Assembly (NCBI RefSeq): GCF_019279795.1
Contig: NC_056743.1
Location: 1,783,430,466-1,783,494,465, forward strand
Reading direction: 5' to 3'
DNA: 64,000 nt
Source of the DNA: Protopterus annectens
Lineage: Eukaryota > Chordata > Ceratodontiformes > Protopteridae
Part shown: positions 1 to 12,720 of the stretch, piece by piece
Layout: each line of letters begins with the position of its first letter
Position numbering within the stretch: position 1 is the stretch's first letter
Program-made: the position numbers and the translations under genes
The notes under the pieces: generated by a model
Seen by the model: only the letters and a program-made list of their open reading frames with translations
What the model was told of the DNA's origin: nothing
Database searches by the model: none

Positions 1-2933
1 AATATAGAATTGGGTTGGCTATTGTAAGCTGGTTATATGTAAGCAGGTTGGGTAATTCTAGCCAGGATAGTTGCTTGATTACTATGCAGTAATGTGTCCT
101 GAAGTGTGAGTCAGTAGCAAACCTAGCTATTTTATTGTAGCAGGTGTTTAGTTTGTTAAAGTCTGCTTTGTTTAGGTTGATGAGTATGGGAGAGGCATAG
201 AAAAGTGTGGATAGTAGGTGGGTTCTTGCAATGGTGACTTTACTGTCATTGGTGAGGTACTTTTTGCATTTATATAGGGTTCCGATTTTTATGGACTTTC
301 TTTATTGTCTGTGCAATGTGCATATTGAATTTCATGTTGTGATCTACGATAACCCCTAGAAGTTTGGTGTGTTGGACAGGTGTGATAGGGGTGTTATTGG
401 CTGAGAATATTATGAATGGTGGTATGGGGTCTAAGGCTCTAATGGGATAGAATATCATTAGCTGTGTTTTATGGGGTTAAGTATTAGTTGAGAGTTGGCT
501 AACAAGGTTTCAACAGCGGTAAAGGACTCTTATGTCAATTCCTGGAGTAGAGGGAGTGATGGGGAGGAACATATTAGAGTGGAGTCATCATCGTACTGGA
601 CTAAAGTTGCATGCTGGGTAGCTTTGTGGAGTTGGTTGATGAATATTTTGAATAGAAGAGGTCCAAGACTGGATCCTTGGAGGACACCTAGGGTGACAGG
701 CAGGGGGGGAGATAAGGAGTTTTGGCATTTTACTGCTTGTTGGTGGTTGGTTAGATAGTCTTGAAACCATGTTAGTGTGGAGTGGCTGAGATTAAGATCA
801 GAGAGAGCAGGAAGGAGTTTGATATGGGATACATTATTGAAGGCCTTGGAGAGATCTAGGAATACAGTGGATACCATGTTCCCATTGTTTCGATGTTGGT
901 TTACTGTTTTGGTAAAGCTAATAAGGGCTGTGCTAGTACTGTGATTGGGGTAGAATCTGTGCTGGGTCTTGGTTAGCAGTTTATTAGTGAGGAGACAGTG
1001 CATTATTTGGGAATGTATACATTTTTTGATGATTTTAGATAAGGGGATAGAATGGCAATTGGACAGTAATTAGATAGTTGCACAGAGTTACCTTCATTGT
1101 GGAGTGGTATTATATGCAGATTTTTCCATAGAGAAGGAATGCATTGTTCTGATAAAGAGTGTTTAATACGCATGGAGACTGGGTAGGAGATGGCATTGGC
1201 TCTGATCTTTAGATATTCTGCAGGTAATTTGTCAGTGGCCAGAGTTGTGAGTTTAAGCCTATTTAGGTATTTATATATTGTGCTAGTAGGAACAGGCTGT
1301 AAGGAGACGAGGTTTTGGTCTGCTGGTACAGAACATAGGTTTGGATGTGAAGTGGGAGAACTACTATTGGTAAGGGCTAGGATGGATTTGGTGAAGTGTT
1401 CGTTGAATTGGGTGGCAATATTATTGGTGGTGGTGTCAATGTTTGGGGGTGGAGTACTGGTCTTTCCTGATTGTAGGATTTTATTAATGGCAGCCCAGAA
1501 TTTTTGTGGGTTATTTTTGTGTTTGGTTTGAATGCCTATATAGTGGTTCAATTTGCCTGCCCTGATTTGTTTTTTGGCTTTATTAGTTCCTGGTATGTCT
1601 GTCTATTAGTTTGAGTCTTATTTTGATACCACAAGTCCCATGCTTTATCTCTTTGTTTTAGTAGTAGATGTGTATCTCTGATCAGTCAGGGGGCATAGTT
1701 GTATTTAGTTCTGACAGTTCTGATAAGGGCAAGATAATTTTGAATATTTAGAAAAGTGTTATTGAAGTAGTATATGGCACTTTCCCGGAAGAGGGATGAG
1801 ATTAGTCTCCATTTGCATTGATTAAGTGCAGATATGAAGTCATGGGTTTTGAAATTCTTTGTATACTGGATTTCTTGGAAGGTGGAGGATTTTAATGGAT
1901 TCACTTGGTGTCTGATTATAAATGTGGGAAGGTGGCTGCTGAAAGTCTCTGGGAGGGACCCTGAGAGGTAAGATTGAGATGGTCTGTTAGTAAGGATCCA
2001 GTCTAGGATGGAGTCCTTTTTTGATGCTTTATCTACCCATGTTGTGGTTTTGATTAGTTGAGTGAAACTGTGTAGGTTAATGTGGTTAGTGAGGTGGACC
2101 GAGTTACAGGAGGACCAGTCAATATTGACATCACCTAGTATGATTGTTTCTTGGGGAAATCTAGAATGGCTTCTACTGTGCCAATGTTATTGCTGGAGGG
2201 TATATAAGTACCAATTATACGTAAGTGTTTTTTGAGTTGATTTTTAATTCAGTGAATATTGTTCCTGAATTATTGAACTTGGGTTGTTTGGTGGCTAACA
2301 ATTCAATGGTCAAGTTGTTTTTGAAGAGGAGAGCAATGCCTCCACCTCTTTTGGATATTTTGCCTTATCTAAGAACATTGTAACCAGGTGGAACAAAGTC
2401 ATTATTGTTGTTTAGTGGTTTTAGCCAAGTCTCTGTGAGGAGGTCTATGATGGGGGAGTAGAGGGCCAGGGTAGAGTGTAACTCTGGGATTTTGTTCCGT
2501 ATGCTCCTTATGTTTATGTTGAGTATAAGGAGATTTGTTGATTTCCTGAGAGAGGTTAGAATGTTATTTGTCTGGTAGCGGGGGGTATTGTTATTGTTTG
2601 TAGGGCTGGGTTTGGGTGCACATCTCTGCTAAGTATGATTCAGGATGTTATTTGAATTATAGTTTTTAGGCATGTGACTACAGATGTGTTATATTTTGAG
2701 GAAATGTGGTTGTTTAGTTGGAGTGGGGTTACTTTGAATGAGGCAAGATCAAGGTTTGAGATGTTGAAAATAAAAGGAGATATTACTGAGGAGGCTGGTT
2801 TGTCTTGTGAATGTGTAGGGCAGGTAGGAGATTTAGTCTGAAATTTTGACTTGCTACTGCAGTGGTAGGAGGTTAACCATGAGGTGATGAGGTTTATTAT
2901 TAATGTAAAAGTTAGGGGCCACATTTTGCTCAA
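1..2933 (-). pseudogene. ORF2 relic of an L2/CR1-group LINE (family A), 3' end cut by window edge
   Basis: Read on the minus strand this is a LINE ORF2, an endonuclease plus reverse transcriptase that performs target-primed reverse transcription. In order it shows a hydrophobic N-terminal stretch (2933-2640), a 2A-like DVHPNPA motif (2624-2604), apurinic-type endonuclease motifs (NINIRS, TETWLK, GGGIALLF; about 2560-2310), and the reverse transcriptase with FLDLSKAF, GVLQGSSLGPLLF and YDDD (1003-530). The post-RT block KLLGVIVDHN (458-270) follows, and homologous C-terminal sequence runs to base 1, so the 3' end lies outside the window. Stops and frameshifts are scattered throughout: an in-frame TGA lies just before the 2A-like motif and the catalytic YADD reads YDDD. 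It is the most diverged family A copy here and is not active. L2 versus CR1 clade is not certain. Confidence 0.88.
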
Positions 2934-3736
2934 TGTGTTGGTGCATTGTTGTGAAGTTTTAGTAGGTATCTTTATAGGAGTGAATAGGGATTTATGTGTG
3001 GCTATACTTTATGTAGGTTGTGGTTAAAGTGGGGGAATTAGGTAGGGGGTATTATCCTGATGAGATAGTACAATTTAGGTATTGTGAGAGTGAGGTGATG
3101 TGGAGTGAAGGTAGATGGTGATGTGGATTAAAGATAGTGAGAAGAGGAGTAGATATATAGAAATGAGGTTGGCATGAAAATGAGGCTTAGGGGAGTGGCT
3201 AGTTAGGTATAAAGGTCAGGAATCTGGGGGTGGTTGGGAATGGGGGTAGGAGAGCAGAGTTAGCCTGAGTGTAGAAAAGGGTGAACGGAGTGGGAAGAGA
3301 CAGATCCCAGGTATGTGCAAGCAAAAACATTCAATTGCTCTGAACTATTGACTTTTTAGTAGTAAATTAATTTGTCCATTAAGCTACAACACTTCTTATT
3401 GTAGATGTTAGTGAGACTGCCTTGATATGGCCAGCTGAGATCCAAAATAAAGTTATATAGTAAGAGGGCTATGGTTAAATAAAATAATGGAAAAAGTAAA
3501 GCAAAATCTGTTTAAGTTGGGAAGGGAGTCTATAGAGAATATATAAAATTCAAAAGATGTCTGGTGGCCAAATTACTATAGGGACTAGAGGAAAAACTAT
3601 AACCCAGAACCATGTGCACGTTACTATAATAATATTGGAGGAGTAAAAAATCCTTGCTGCTGGCTCAGTTGTTTAAATTCAGCAAGTTAAGGATTACCAT
3701 AAAATACAGCTTTCAAAATAACCTTTAGGTGGTAAA
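2934..3736. other. unassigned AT-rich stretch, possible LINE 5' flank
   Basis: No convincing coding, tRNA-like or repeat structure is visible. The left part may be the 5' UTR of the minus-strand LINE, because coding-like sequence continues directly into it. The right part has only short open frames with low-complexity composition. Confidence 0.4.
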
Positions 3737-4268
3737 ACACACATATAATAGTGTGGTTCTTCAGGGCAACATAAACTCCTGGTATCTTTTAAGTTTCACA
3801 GAGTTGGATTTTTGTTCAGTAAAAGGAGCTATAGCAGTGTCACAAATGCTGGGAATGCACAGCAATTTAGGGATATAATAGTGTTTGGTTCTTCAGGGAA
3901 GCAGAAACTCCTGCTATCTTTTGGGTTTCACAGAGCTGGATTTTTGCACAGTAAAAGGAGCTGTAGCAGTGCTGTGAATGTTGGAAATGCACAGCAATTT
4001 AGGGATATAATAGTGTTTGTTTTTTCAGGGCAGCAGAAACTCCGGTATCTTTTAGATTTCACAGAGTTGGATTTTTGTGCAGCAAAAGGAGCTGTAGCAG
4101 TGTCATGAACACTGGGAATACACAGCAATTTAGGGATATAATAGTGTTTGGTTTTTCAGGGCAGCGGAAACTCCAGTATCTTTTAGATTTCACAGAGTTG
4201 GATTTTTGTGCAGCAAAAGGAGCTGTAGCAGTGTCATGAACACTGGGAATGCACAGAAATTTAGGGAG
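3737..4268 (+). repeat. four tandem monomers of about 131 bp
   Basis: The word ATAATAGTGT recurs at 3745, 3875, 4007 and 4138, giving periods of 130, 132 and 131 bp. Each monomer carries the same sequence of blocks: a TTCAGGG block, a CAGAAACTCC block, TTTCACAGAG, GGATTTTTG, AAAAGGAGCT and a closing GCACAGCAATTTAGGGA. Monomers 3 and 4 resemble each other most; monomer 1 is the most diverged. The array sits about 0.9 kb upstream of a LINE in the same orientation. Tandem 5' monomers act as promoters in some LINEs, but attribution to this LINE is only an inference. The period is not a multiple of three, so the open frames crossing it are not coding. Confidence 0.9.
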
Positions 4269-5130
4269 CCAGAGGACAAACACACAATGAGGCCAGCATG
4301 GGAGGACTACCTATTTTAAAACTAAACATTTAAATTTAAAAAAAAAAATTTAATTTTTAAAAGTAAAAAAAATATTAAAAATAGAAGAGAAAAGAAAATA
4401 TAACAATTTGCTATAAAAACATAATGAGAACAATTATGACATAAATCCATGGAGAAATGTAACAGAAGAAAAAGTTAGAGCTATAAAAGAAAGGAGTAAA
4501 TGAGGTGAAATGGATTGAATGTCAAGATCTTCCATGGAGGTTGCAAATAAATAAATTGCCACAAAGGAAACATGTTATATAAGAGAGTAAGTCAAATGAA
4601 ATCTTATTTCTGTAATAAATTAGTGACAGTAGAATATGCTTTTTACAGTGTAGAAGAGTTAGTAAAAACTAAATGAAAACTCCAGCCAAGCTAGAACTTC
4701 CACTGAGTGACCTCTCAAACTGCTTATATCAGAGGCACATGGGATATATGCAAATGACCCTTATGAACATCGGGTGTTTCATCTATATGGTGATTCTGAA
4801 TGCTCATGATTTATTTCTTTTTAAGTCATTTCAATGGACAATTTCAGGCCAATAAAGCCAAACCCCACTAGCTATGGATATGCATATTTTCGCCTTGTTA
4901 TGAACTCATCAGCACAGCACAAGCAGAGTGTTTGACTAAATATAAGAAACACAGGGCTGTTATACCCAGCTGATGTCCATTTGAAAAATTATGTGAAAAA
5001 ACAATTGAAGAAAAGATTATAAAAGAAATGCAAAATTACAAGAAGATAAATACGGGTATGACTTCATAGAGTTTTTATGAAAATTATAGTAAGGAATACA
5101 TCAAAAATATAGAAAATAAATTGTCTTATA
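4269..5130 (+). other. AT-rich flank between the monomers and the LINE, copied at 8943-9804
   Basis: Sequence is rich in A runs and has no recognisable domain. A 60-residue open frame at 4673-4855 (copied at 9347-9529) has no visible motif. It could be LINE 5' UTR or genomic flank. The LINE body begins near the CCTTACCTTACC run at about 5170, so this part is more likely flank. Confidence 0.4.
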
Positions 5131-8049
5131 TTGCATGGACAATATGAAATGAAAGATTGGATAGGATTTACCTTACCTTACCATTACCTTAATCAATCTA
5201 TCAATTCTCCCCTTACAAGACCTTCTAACTCACTCCTACTGGCTCATCTCAACATACGTAGCATTAACAACAAATTAACTCAACTCCATGCTCTCCTAGA
5301 AGTGTTCACCTTTGATATTAGTTGCCTAACTGAAACAGGGCTAAAACCTGCCATCAAAGATAATGAAATTATCCCACCTGGATATAATATCTTAAGGCTT
5401 GACAGAGTTGCTAAGAAAGGTGGTGGTGTGGCTATTCTATTTAAATCAGTCTTTCAACTAACCACTTACAACTGTAACATACCTCTGGACTCCAAAACAG
5501 AAATTCTCATTACTAAACTTGAACTTAACAATGCTAAATCAATCTATATTATCTGTATGTATCTGCCCCCTGAAAATAACATAGCCACCTTGGAAAATAT
5601 CCTCTGCTGGCTATCCCAACACCTACCTCAAGAAACCATTATCTAGGCGATATGAATTTAGACTGGAATACCTATCGTAGTAGCCTCCCTACCACTCACA
5701 TAAACCTATATGGTTTCTCCCAGACCATTACCTCCCCCACCAGAATAAATAAATCTAACAAGAAAGCTAACACACTAGATTGGATTCTCACTAACAATCA
5801 TACTCACTACTATGACTCTGGAACCCTCCCTGATGACATCAGTGACCACTCACTCACCTATATCATTAGACATAAAGCCAACACTCCTACCCCAACCTCT
5901 ACCAGACATATTAGGTCCAAAAAGAAATTTAACCCTGATCTATTCAAAATTGAACTTAGAGCTTGCACCTGGGCATCCTTAAAACATCTTCCTTTAGATG
6001 AAGCCGTTAACTTCTTTAACTCTACCTTCCTTGCCATTCTAAATCACCATGCTCCAACCAGATCTATAAGAATTAAGGCCAAGCCTGCCCCATGGCTTTC
6101 CAGTGAAACCAAACACAAAATTCACATCAGAAATAAATACTGGGCCAAATGGAGAATGACAAAAAACACCACTGACCAACTAACATTTAGAAAGCTAAGA
6201 AATGACACTAAAAAGGCCATACTCTCTGATAAACAAAACTGCTACTTACAATATCAACAACCTAATCACAACAACCCACAGAAATTCTGGGCCAGCATCA
6301 AGCAATTACTCCACCCAGGTAAATCTACTACACCAAACCCTCAAAATACAGACCTGACTAATCCAATCCATACAGCTAATACCTTCAATACCTTTTTTAC
6401 AGATACTATCCAATTACTAGCCAGTCAACTATCACCTAATACCTTCACAATACCCTCATACTCCTCAACCCCACCACCCCATTTTCATTTCAAACCTGTT
6501 ACAACTTCATTTATTCAAACCCTTTTGAATAAACTGAATCCATGCTCTCCTTCTGCAGACCTACTGCCTTCTGAATATCTACAAATACCATCCAAGGCCA
6601 TAGCCTATCCTATTTCCATATTGATCAATAGATCAATTACTGAAGGTTACATCCCCACCTTATGGAAAGTCTCCCACATAATCCCCTACATAAAGGAGGA
6701 CATTCCACAGAAATATCAAACTATCGCCCCATTGCCCTACTTTCTCCCTAGTTAAAATTATGGAGAAGTGTATCCATAAGCAACTACTCCACCATCTAAT
6801 TGAAAATAACTTACTTTCCAACTGTCAACATGGTTTCAGACCCTCGCACAGTGCTACCACTGCCCTCTTGTCTTTCACTGACTATATTAACAGGCACCGA
6901 AACCTGAATAACCTTTCTTCTGCTCTATTCATCGACCTGTCCAAAGCATTCGACATGGTAAACCACCAAATTCTCTTAAACATCCTGAAATCTCTGTCAT
7001 TAGACCCACTTTCCATAAAATGGTTCCAATCCTACCTTGACAACCGACAGCAAGCAGTACTTTGGCAAAACACTTTATCCACCCTTCTACCTGTTACCTT
7101 AGGAGTCCCTCAGGGGTCCATACTTGGACCTCTTCTTTTCTCTATATTTATTAATGACCTTCATCTAGCTATCCCACAAGCCACCTGCATACAATATGCT
7201 GATGTCTCAACACTATTATGTTCAGCTACATCATCCCATGACCTTCATGCTCTCACCCAAAAAGTATTCAACATAGTTGAACAATGGTTCTCTCAGCATT
7301 GCCTCCTCTTGAACCCTAAAAAAAAACAAACTCCTCCTCTTCACGCCTACTCATAAGTCCTCCCCTCTCCAATTCTCAGTAACATCTACCAATGATACTA
7401 TTATATCTCCTGACTCTACCACCAAACTACTCGGTGTCACCATTGACAATAATCTGAGCTTTGACATCCACATCAATAATACCATAAAGACTGTTAATAA
7501 AAAAATCTTTACCCTCTATAAGATAAAACCCTTCCTTTCTCCCACTGCTAAAACTACTATTGCCCACACACATTTGATCACTACACTCCTTTATGCCTCT
7601 CCCATTTTTACTAATTTCTCCAAGAATAACCTCAACAAATTTGAAATGGCTTATAATAACAGCACGATTTGCTACAGGCAACCCATTCAGAACCCATCAT
7701 TGCATTAACCTAAAACAGCTAGGATGGTTAGAACTACAACACCTGATTAAATTTCACCAACTCACCCTTGCCCACAACATTCTTTATAAACCTTCTAATA
7801 CTCCAAGTTTATCTACCCTAATCACCCCTATACAAATCTGAAGTCCTTACGCTCATCTCACAAACTACTAGTCCACACCACAAACCTAACAACAGAGCTG
7901 GGGATTCCCTTTTCTCTAATTCTGTAGGTAAATGCTGGAACCTTCTCCCTTGTGACCTCTCCTCACTCACCTCATTATCTCTCTTTAAAAATAGACTTAA
8001 ACTTCTCCTCAAAACTGACTGGCTATGCCCCTGTTCAAAACCAGACTAG
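5131..8049 (+). pseudogene. ORF2 relic (endonuclease-reverse transcriptase), LINE A copy 1
   Basis: Endonuclease motifs are present in order: LNIRSINNKL, TETGLK (TETW in copy 2), GGGVAILF, a GDMN-type motif, LDWILTN and SDHSL. The reverse transcriptase follows with HGFRPSHSATTALLSF, FIDLSKAFD, GVPQGSILGPLLF and YADV where catalytic YADD is expected (GAT GTC against GAT GAC in copy 2). The C-terminal KLLGVTIDNN and SVGKCWNLLP blocks lead to a TAG at 8047. A one-base deletion near 5643 breaks the endonuclease frame just before GDMN and is shared with copy 2. Further deletions near 6690 and 6750, private to this copy, break the LHKGG and LSPLAK region. The polymerase is dead. Confidence 0.92.
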
Positions 8050-8545
8050 TCATCTACCTCTACTAAGTTATCTAACCTAGCCAGTGCTTACTAGCCTCTG
8101 CTACTTTTTTTCCATCTTGTCATACTTTTCTTATCTACCCCTTTTCTTTTTTTATATCCTCTTTTTAATTTCTCTTCTTAAGTAACTCCTTTGCTACATT
8201 ACTACTCACCTAACTTCCTTTGTTTACCTATGACCTAACCTGACATGTCTCCATACCTGAAATTTCACTGTTTTATGATTTTTGTCCTCAATAATATATC
8301 CTGTTACAAACTCTGTACCGTTAATTACTTAATACCATTGTTGATGATTTTTATTTTCCTTTTTAAAGTTGCTACTTTTATTAGTATATTGATACTTTTT
8401 CTGTGTTGTTTGAACTTGTACTATTGTATTTAGACCATGTCTTGGAGCTTATCTCCCCGGGCCTCTACTGAAAAAGGACATGTATCCAGCTAGACTAGCC
8501 CGGTCAACAAATGTAAAATAAATAAAAAATAAAATAAGTAAAATG
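5155..8545 (+). mobile_element. LINE family A, copy 1 (in duplication unit 1)
   Basis: A 5'-truncated L2/CR1-group non-LTR retrotransposon. The body starts at about the endonuclease N terminus, contains ORF2 (5131-8049), a 3' UTR of roughly 450 bp, and ends with CCCGGTCAACAAATG followed by an AAATAAA-type tail (about 8515-8545). Similar tails occur in a SINE at 21.3 kb and on the minus strand at 22.8 kb. No ORF1 is present. No obvious target-site duplication was found, partly because the flanks are AT-rich. Inactive, see the ORF2 entry. Confidence 0.9.
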
Positions 8546-8713
8546 AATAATTTTGTTCATTGGAAATTGAGCAATTCCAAATATTATATGGAGAAAAAGA
8601 TGGTTGTGGAAGAAAGAGTGGGGGTCTACAGAAATAGAAGAATGATAATGTAAGGAAAAAGAGGACTGTAATCAATATTTTGTAAATATGTAAGTACATA
8701 TTTTTGTATTTAG

Positions 8714-8786
<73 letters not shown>

Positions 8787-8813
8787 AAAGGACCCCTATT
8801 TTTTGAAGCTGCT
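8546..8813 (+). other. unique 3' flank of LINE A, duplicated at 13216-13490
   Basis: About 170 bp of AT-rich sequence followed by the TG/TA repeat and a short AAAACATAAAGGACCCC segment. It lies beyond the A-rich LINE tail but is present after both copies, which is the main evidence that the duplication was genomic. Confidence 0.7.
8717..8781. repeat. TG then TA compound microsatellite
   Basis: About 19 TG units run directly into about 13 TA units. The homologous tract in unit 2 (13385-13458) is longer, so the repeat has changed length since the duplication. Confidence 0.97.
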
Positions 8814-8814
8814 A

Positions 8815-8942
8815 ATAGTGTTTGGTTTTTCAGGGCAGCGGAAACTCCAGTATCTTTTAGATTTCACAGAGTTGGATTTTTGTGCAGCAAAAGGAGCTGT
8901 AGCAGTGTCATGAACACTGGGAATGCACAGAAATTTAGGGAG
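8815..8942 (+). repeat. single partial 131-bp monomer opening duplication unit 2
   Basis: Matches the fourth monomer of the 3737-4268 array from its ATAGTGTTTGG onward. It begins exactly at the duplication junction, so the left breakpoint of the duplicated segment lay inside monomer 4. Confidence 0.9.
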
Positions 8943-9804
8943 CCAGAGGACAAACACACAATGAGGCCAGCATGGGAGGACTACCTATTTTAAAACTAAA
9001 CATTTAAATTTAAAAAAAAAAATTTAATTTTTAAAAGTAAAAAAAATATTAAAAATAGAAGAGAAAAGAAAATATAACAATTTGCTATAAAAACATAATG
9101 AGAACAATTATGACATAAATCCATGGAGAAATGTAACAGAAGAAAAAGTTAGAGCTATAAAAGAAAGGAGTAAATGAGGTGAAATAGGTTGAATGTCAAG
9201 ATCTTCCATGGAGGTTGCAAATAAATAAATTGCCACAAAGGAAACATGTTATATAAGAGAGTAAGTCAAATGAAATCTTATTTCTGTAATAAATTAGTGA
9301 CAGTAGAATATGCTTTTTACAGTGTAGAAGAGTTAGTAAAAACTGAATGAAAACTCCAGCAAAGCTAGAACTCCCACTGAGTGACCTCTCAAAATGCTTA
9401 TATCAGAGGCACATGGGATATATGCAAATGACCCTTATGAACATCGGGTGTTTCAGCTATATGGCGATTCTGAATGCTCGTGATTTATTTCTTTTTAAGT
9501 CATTTCAATGGACAATTTCAGGCCAATAAAGTCAAACCCCACTAGCTATGGATATGCATATTTTCGCCTTGTTATGAACTCATCAGCACAACACAAGCAG
9601 AGTGTTTGACTAAATATAAGAAACACAGGGCTGTTATACCCAGCTGATGTCCATTTGAAAAATTATGTGAAAAAACAATTGAGGAAAAGATTATAAAAGA
9701 AATGCAAAATTACAAGAAGATAAATATGGGTATGACTTCATAGAGTTTTTATGAAAATTATTGTAAGGAATACATCAAAAATATAAAAAATAAATTGTCT
9801 TATA

Positions 9805-12720
9805 TTGCATGGACAATATGAAATGAAAGATTGGATAGGATTTACCTTACCTTACCATTACCTTAATCAATCTATCAATTCTCCCCTTACAAGACCTTCT
9901 AACTCACTCCTACTGGCTCATCTCAACATACGTAGCATTAACAACAAATTAACTCAACTCCATGCTCTCCTAGAAGTGTACACCTTTGATATTATTTGCC
10001 TAACTGAAACATGGCTAAAACCTGCCATCAAAGATAATGAAATTATCCCACCTGGATATAATATCTTAAGGCTTGACAGAGTTGCTAAGAAAGGTGGTGG
10101 TGTGGCTATTCTATTTAAATCAGGCTTTCAACTAACCACTTACAACTGTAACATACCTCTGGACTCCAAAACAGAAATTCTCATTACTAAACTTGAACTT
10201 AACAATGCTAAATCAATCTATATTATCTGTATGTATCTGCCCCCTGAAAATAACATAGCCACCTTGGAAAATATCCTCTGCTGGCTATCCCAACACCTAC
10301 CTCAAGAAACCATTATCTAGGCGATATGAATTTAGACTGGAATACCTATCGTAGTAGCCTCCCTACCACTCACATAAACCTATATGGTTTCTCCCAGACC
10401 ATTACCTCCCCCACCAGAATAAATAAATCTAACAAGAAAGCTAACACACTAGATTGGATTCTCACTAACAATCATACTCACTACTATGACTCTGGAACCC
10501 TCCCTGATGACATCAGTGACCACTCACTCACCTATATCATTAGACATAAAGCCAACACTCCTACCCCAACCTCTACCAGACATATTAGGTCCAAAAAGAA
10601 ATTTAACCCTGATCTATTCAAAATTGAACTTAGAGCTTGCAACTGGGCTCCCTTAAAACATCTTCCTTTAGATGAAGCCGTTAACTTCTTTAACTCTACC
10701 TTCCTTGCCATTCTAAATCACCATGCTCCAACCAGATCTATAAGAATTAAGGCCAAGCCTGCCCCATGGCTTTCCAGTGAAACCAAACACAAAATTCACA
10801 TCAGAAATAAATACTGGGCCAAATGGAGAATGACAAAAAACACCACTGACCAACTAACATTTAGAAAGCTAAGAAATGACACTAAAAAGGCCATACTCTC
10901 TGATAAACAAAACTGCTACTTACAATATCAACAACCTAATCACAACAACCCACAGAAATTCTGGGCCAGCATCAAGCAATTACTCCACCCAGGTAAATCT
11001 ACTACACCAAACCCTCAAAATACAGACCTGACTAATCCAATCCATACAGCTAATACCTTCAATACCTTTTTTACAGATACTATCCAATTACTAGCCAGTC
11101 AACTATCACCTAATACCTTCACAATACCCTCATACTCCTCAACCCCACCACCCCATTTTCATTTCAAACCTGTTACAACTTCATTTATTCAAACCCTTTT
11201 GAATAAACTGAATCCATGCTCTCCTTCTGCAGACCTACTGCCTTCTGAATATCTACAAATACCATCCAAGGCCATAGCCTATCCTATTTCCATATTGATC
11301 AATAGATCAATTACTGAAGGTTACATCCCCACCTTATGGAAAGTCTCCCACATAATCCCCCTACATAAAGGAGGACATTCCACAGAAATATCAAACTATC
11401 GCCCCATTGCCCTACTTTCTCCCCTAGCTAAAATTATGGAGAAGTGTATCCATAAGCAACTACTCCACCATCTAATTGAAAATAACTTACTTTCCAACTG
11501 TCAACATGGTTTCAGACCCTCGCACAGTGCTACCACTGCCCTCTTGTCTTTCACTGACTATATTAACAGGCACCAAAACCTGAATAACCTTTCTTCTGCT
11601 CTATTCATCGACCTGTCCAAAGCATTCGACATGGTAAACCACCAAATTCTCTTAAACATCCTGAAATCTCTGTCATTAGACCCACTTTCCATAAAATGGT
11701 TCCAATCCTACCTTGACAACCGACAGCAAGCAGTACTTTGGCAAAACACTTTATCCACCCTTCTACCTGTTACCTTAGGAGTCCCTCAGGGGTCCATACT
11801 TGGACCTCTTCTTTTCTCTATATTTATTAATGACCTTCATCTAGCTATCCCACAAGCCACCTGCATACAATATGCTGATGACTCAACACTATTATGTTCA
11901 GCTACATCATCCCATGACCTTCATGCTCTCACCCAAAAAGTATTCAACATAGTTGAACAATGGTTCTCTCAGCATTGCCTCCTCTTGAACCCTAAAAAAA
12001 ACAAACTCCTCCTCTTCACGCCTACTCATAAGTCCTCCTCCAATTCTCAGTAACATCTACCAATGATACTATTATATCTCCTGACTCTACCACCAAACTA
12101 CTCGGTGTCACCATTGACAATAATCTGAGCTTTGACATCCACATCAATAATACCATAAAGACTGTTAATAAAAAAATCTTTACCCTCTATAAGATAAAAC
12201 CCTTCCTTTCTCCCACTGCTAAAACTACTATTGCCCACACACATTTGATCACTACACTCCTTTATGCCTCTCCCATTTTTACTAATCTCTCCAAGAATAA
12301 CCTCAACAAATTTGAAATGGCTTATAATAACAGCACGATTTGCTACAGGCAACCCATTCAGAACCCATCATTGCATTAACCTAAAACAGCTAGGATGGTT
12401 AGAACTACAACACCTGATTAAATTTCACCAACTCACCCTTGCCCACAACATTCTTTATAAACCTTCTAATACTCCAAGTTTATCTACCCTAATCACCCCT
12501 ATACAAATCTGAAGTCCTTACGCTCATCTCACAAACTACTAGTCCACACCACAAACCTAACAACAGAGCTGGGGATTCCCTTTTCTCTAATTCTGTAGGT
12601 AAATGCTGGAACCTTCTCCCTTGTGACCTCTCCTCACTCACCTCATTATCTCTCTTTAAAAATAGACTTAAACTTCTCCTCAAAACTGACTGGCTATGCC
12701 CCTGTTCAAAACCAGACTAG
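9805..12720 (+). pseudogene. ORF2 (endonuclease-reverse transcriptase), LINE A copy 2, nearly intact RT
   Basis: The endonuclease part (9805-10320) keeps LNIRSINNKL, TETWLK and GGGVAILF. A one-base deletion at about 10317, identical in copy 1, separates it from the rest. The following frame (10326-12053, 575 codons) is uninterrupted and holds LDWILTN, SDHSL, LHKGG, NYRPIALLSPLAK, HGFRPSHSATTALLSF, FIDLSKAFD, GVPQGSILGPLLF and a complete catalytic YADD. A four-base loss near 12045 shifts the frame before KLLGVTIDNN, and the C-terminal domain runs on in other frames to the TAG at 12718. It could not make a full ORF2 protein, although the polymerase core alone is open. Confidence 0.92.

Noticed and set aside
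1190..1531. 113-codon plus-strand open frame
   Set aside because: It is antisense to the LINE A ORF2 linker, whose minus-strand reading has recognisable blocks.
4673..4855. 60-codon frame, repeated at 9347-9529, as a conserved small protein
   Set aside because: Its apparent conservation is only the tandem duplication, and the differences include non-conservative changes.
12098..12352. 84-codon minus-strand frames here and at 7427-7681
   Set aside because: They are antisense to the C-terminal part of LINE A ORF2 and identical because the region is duplicated.
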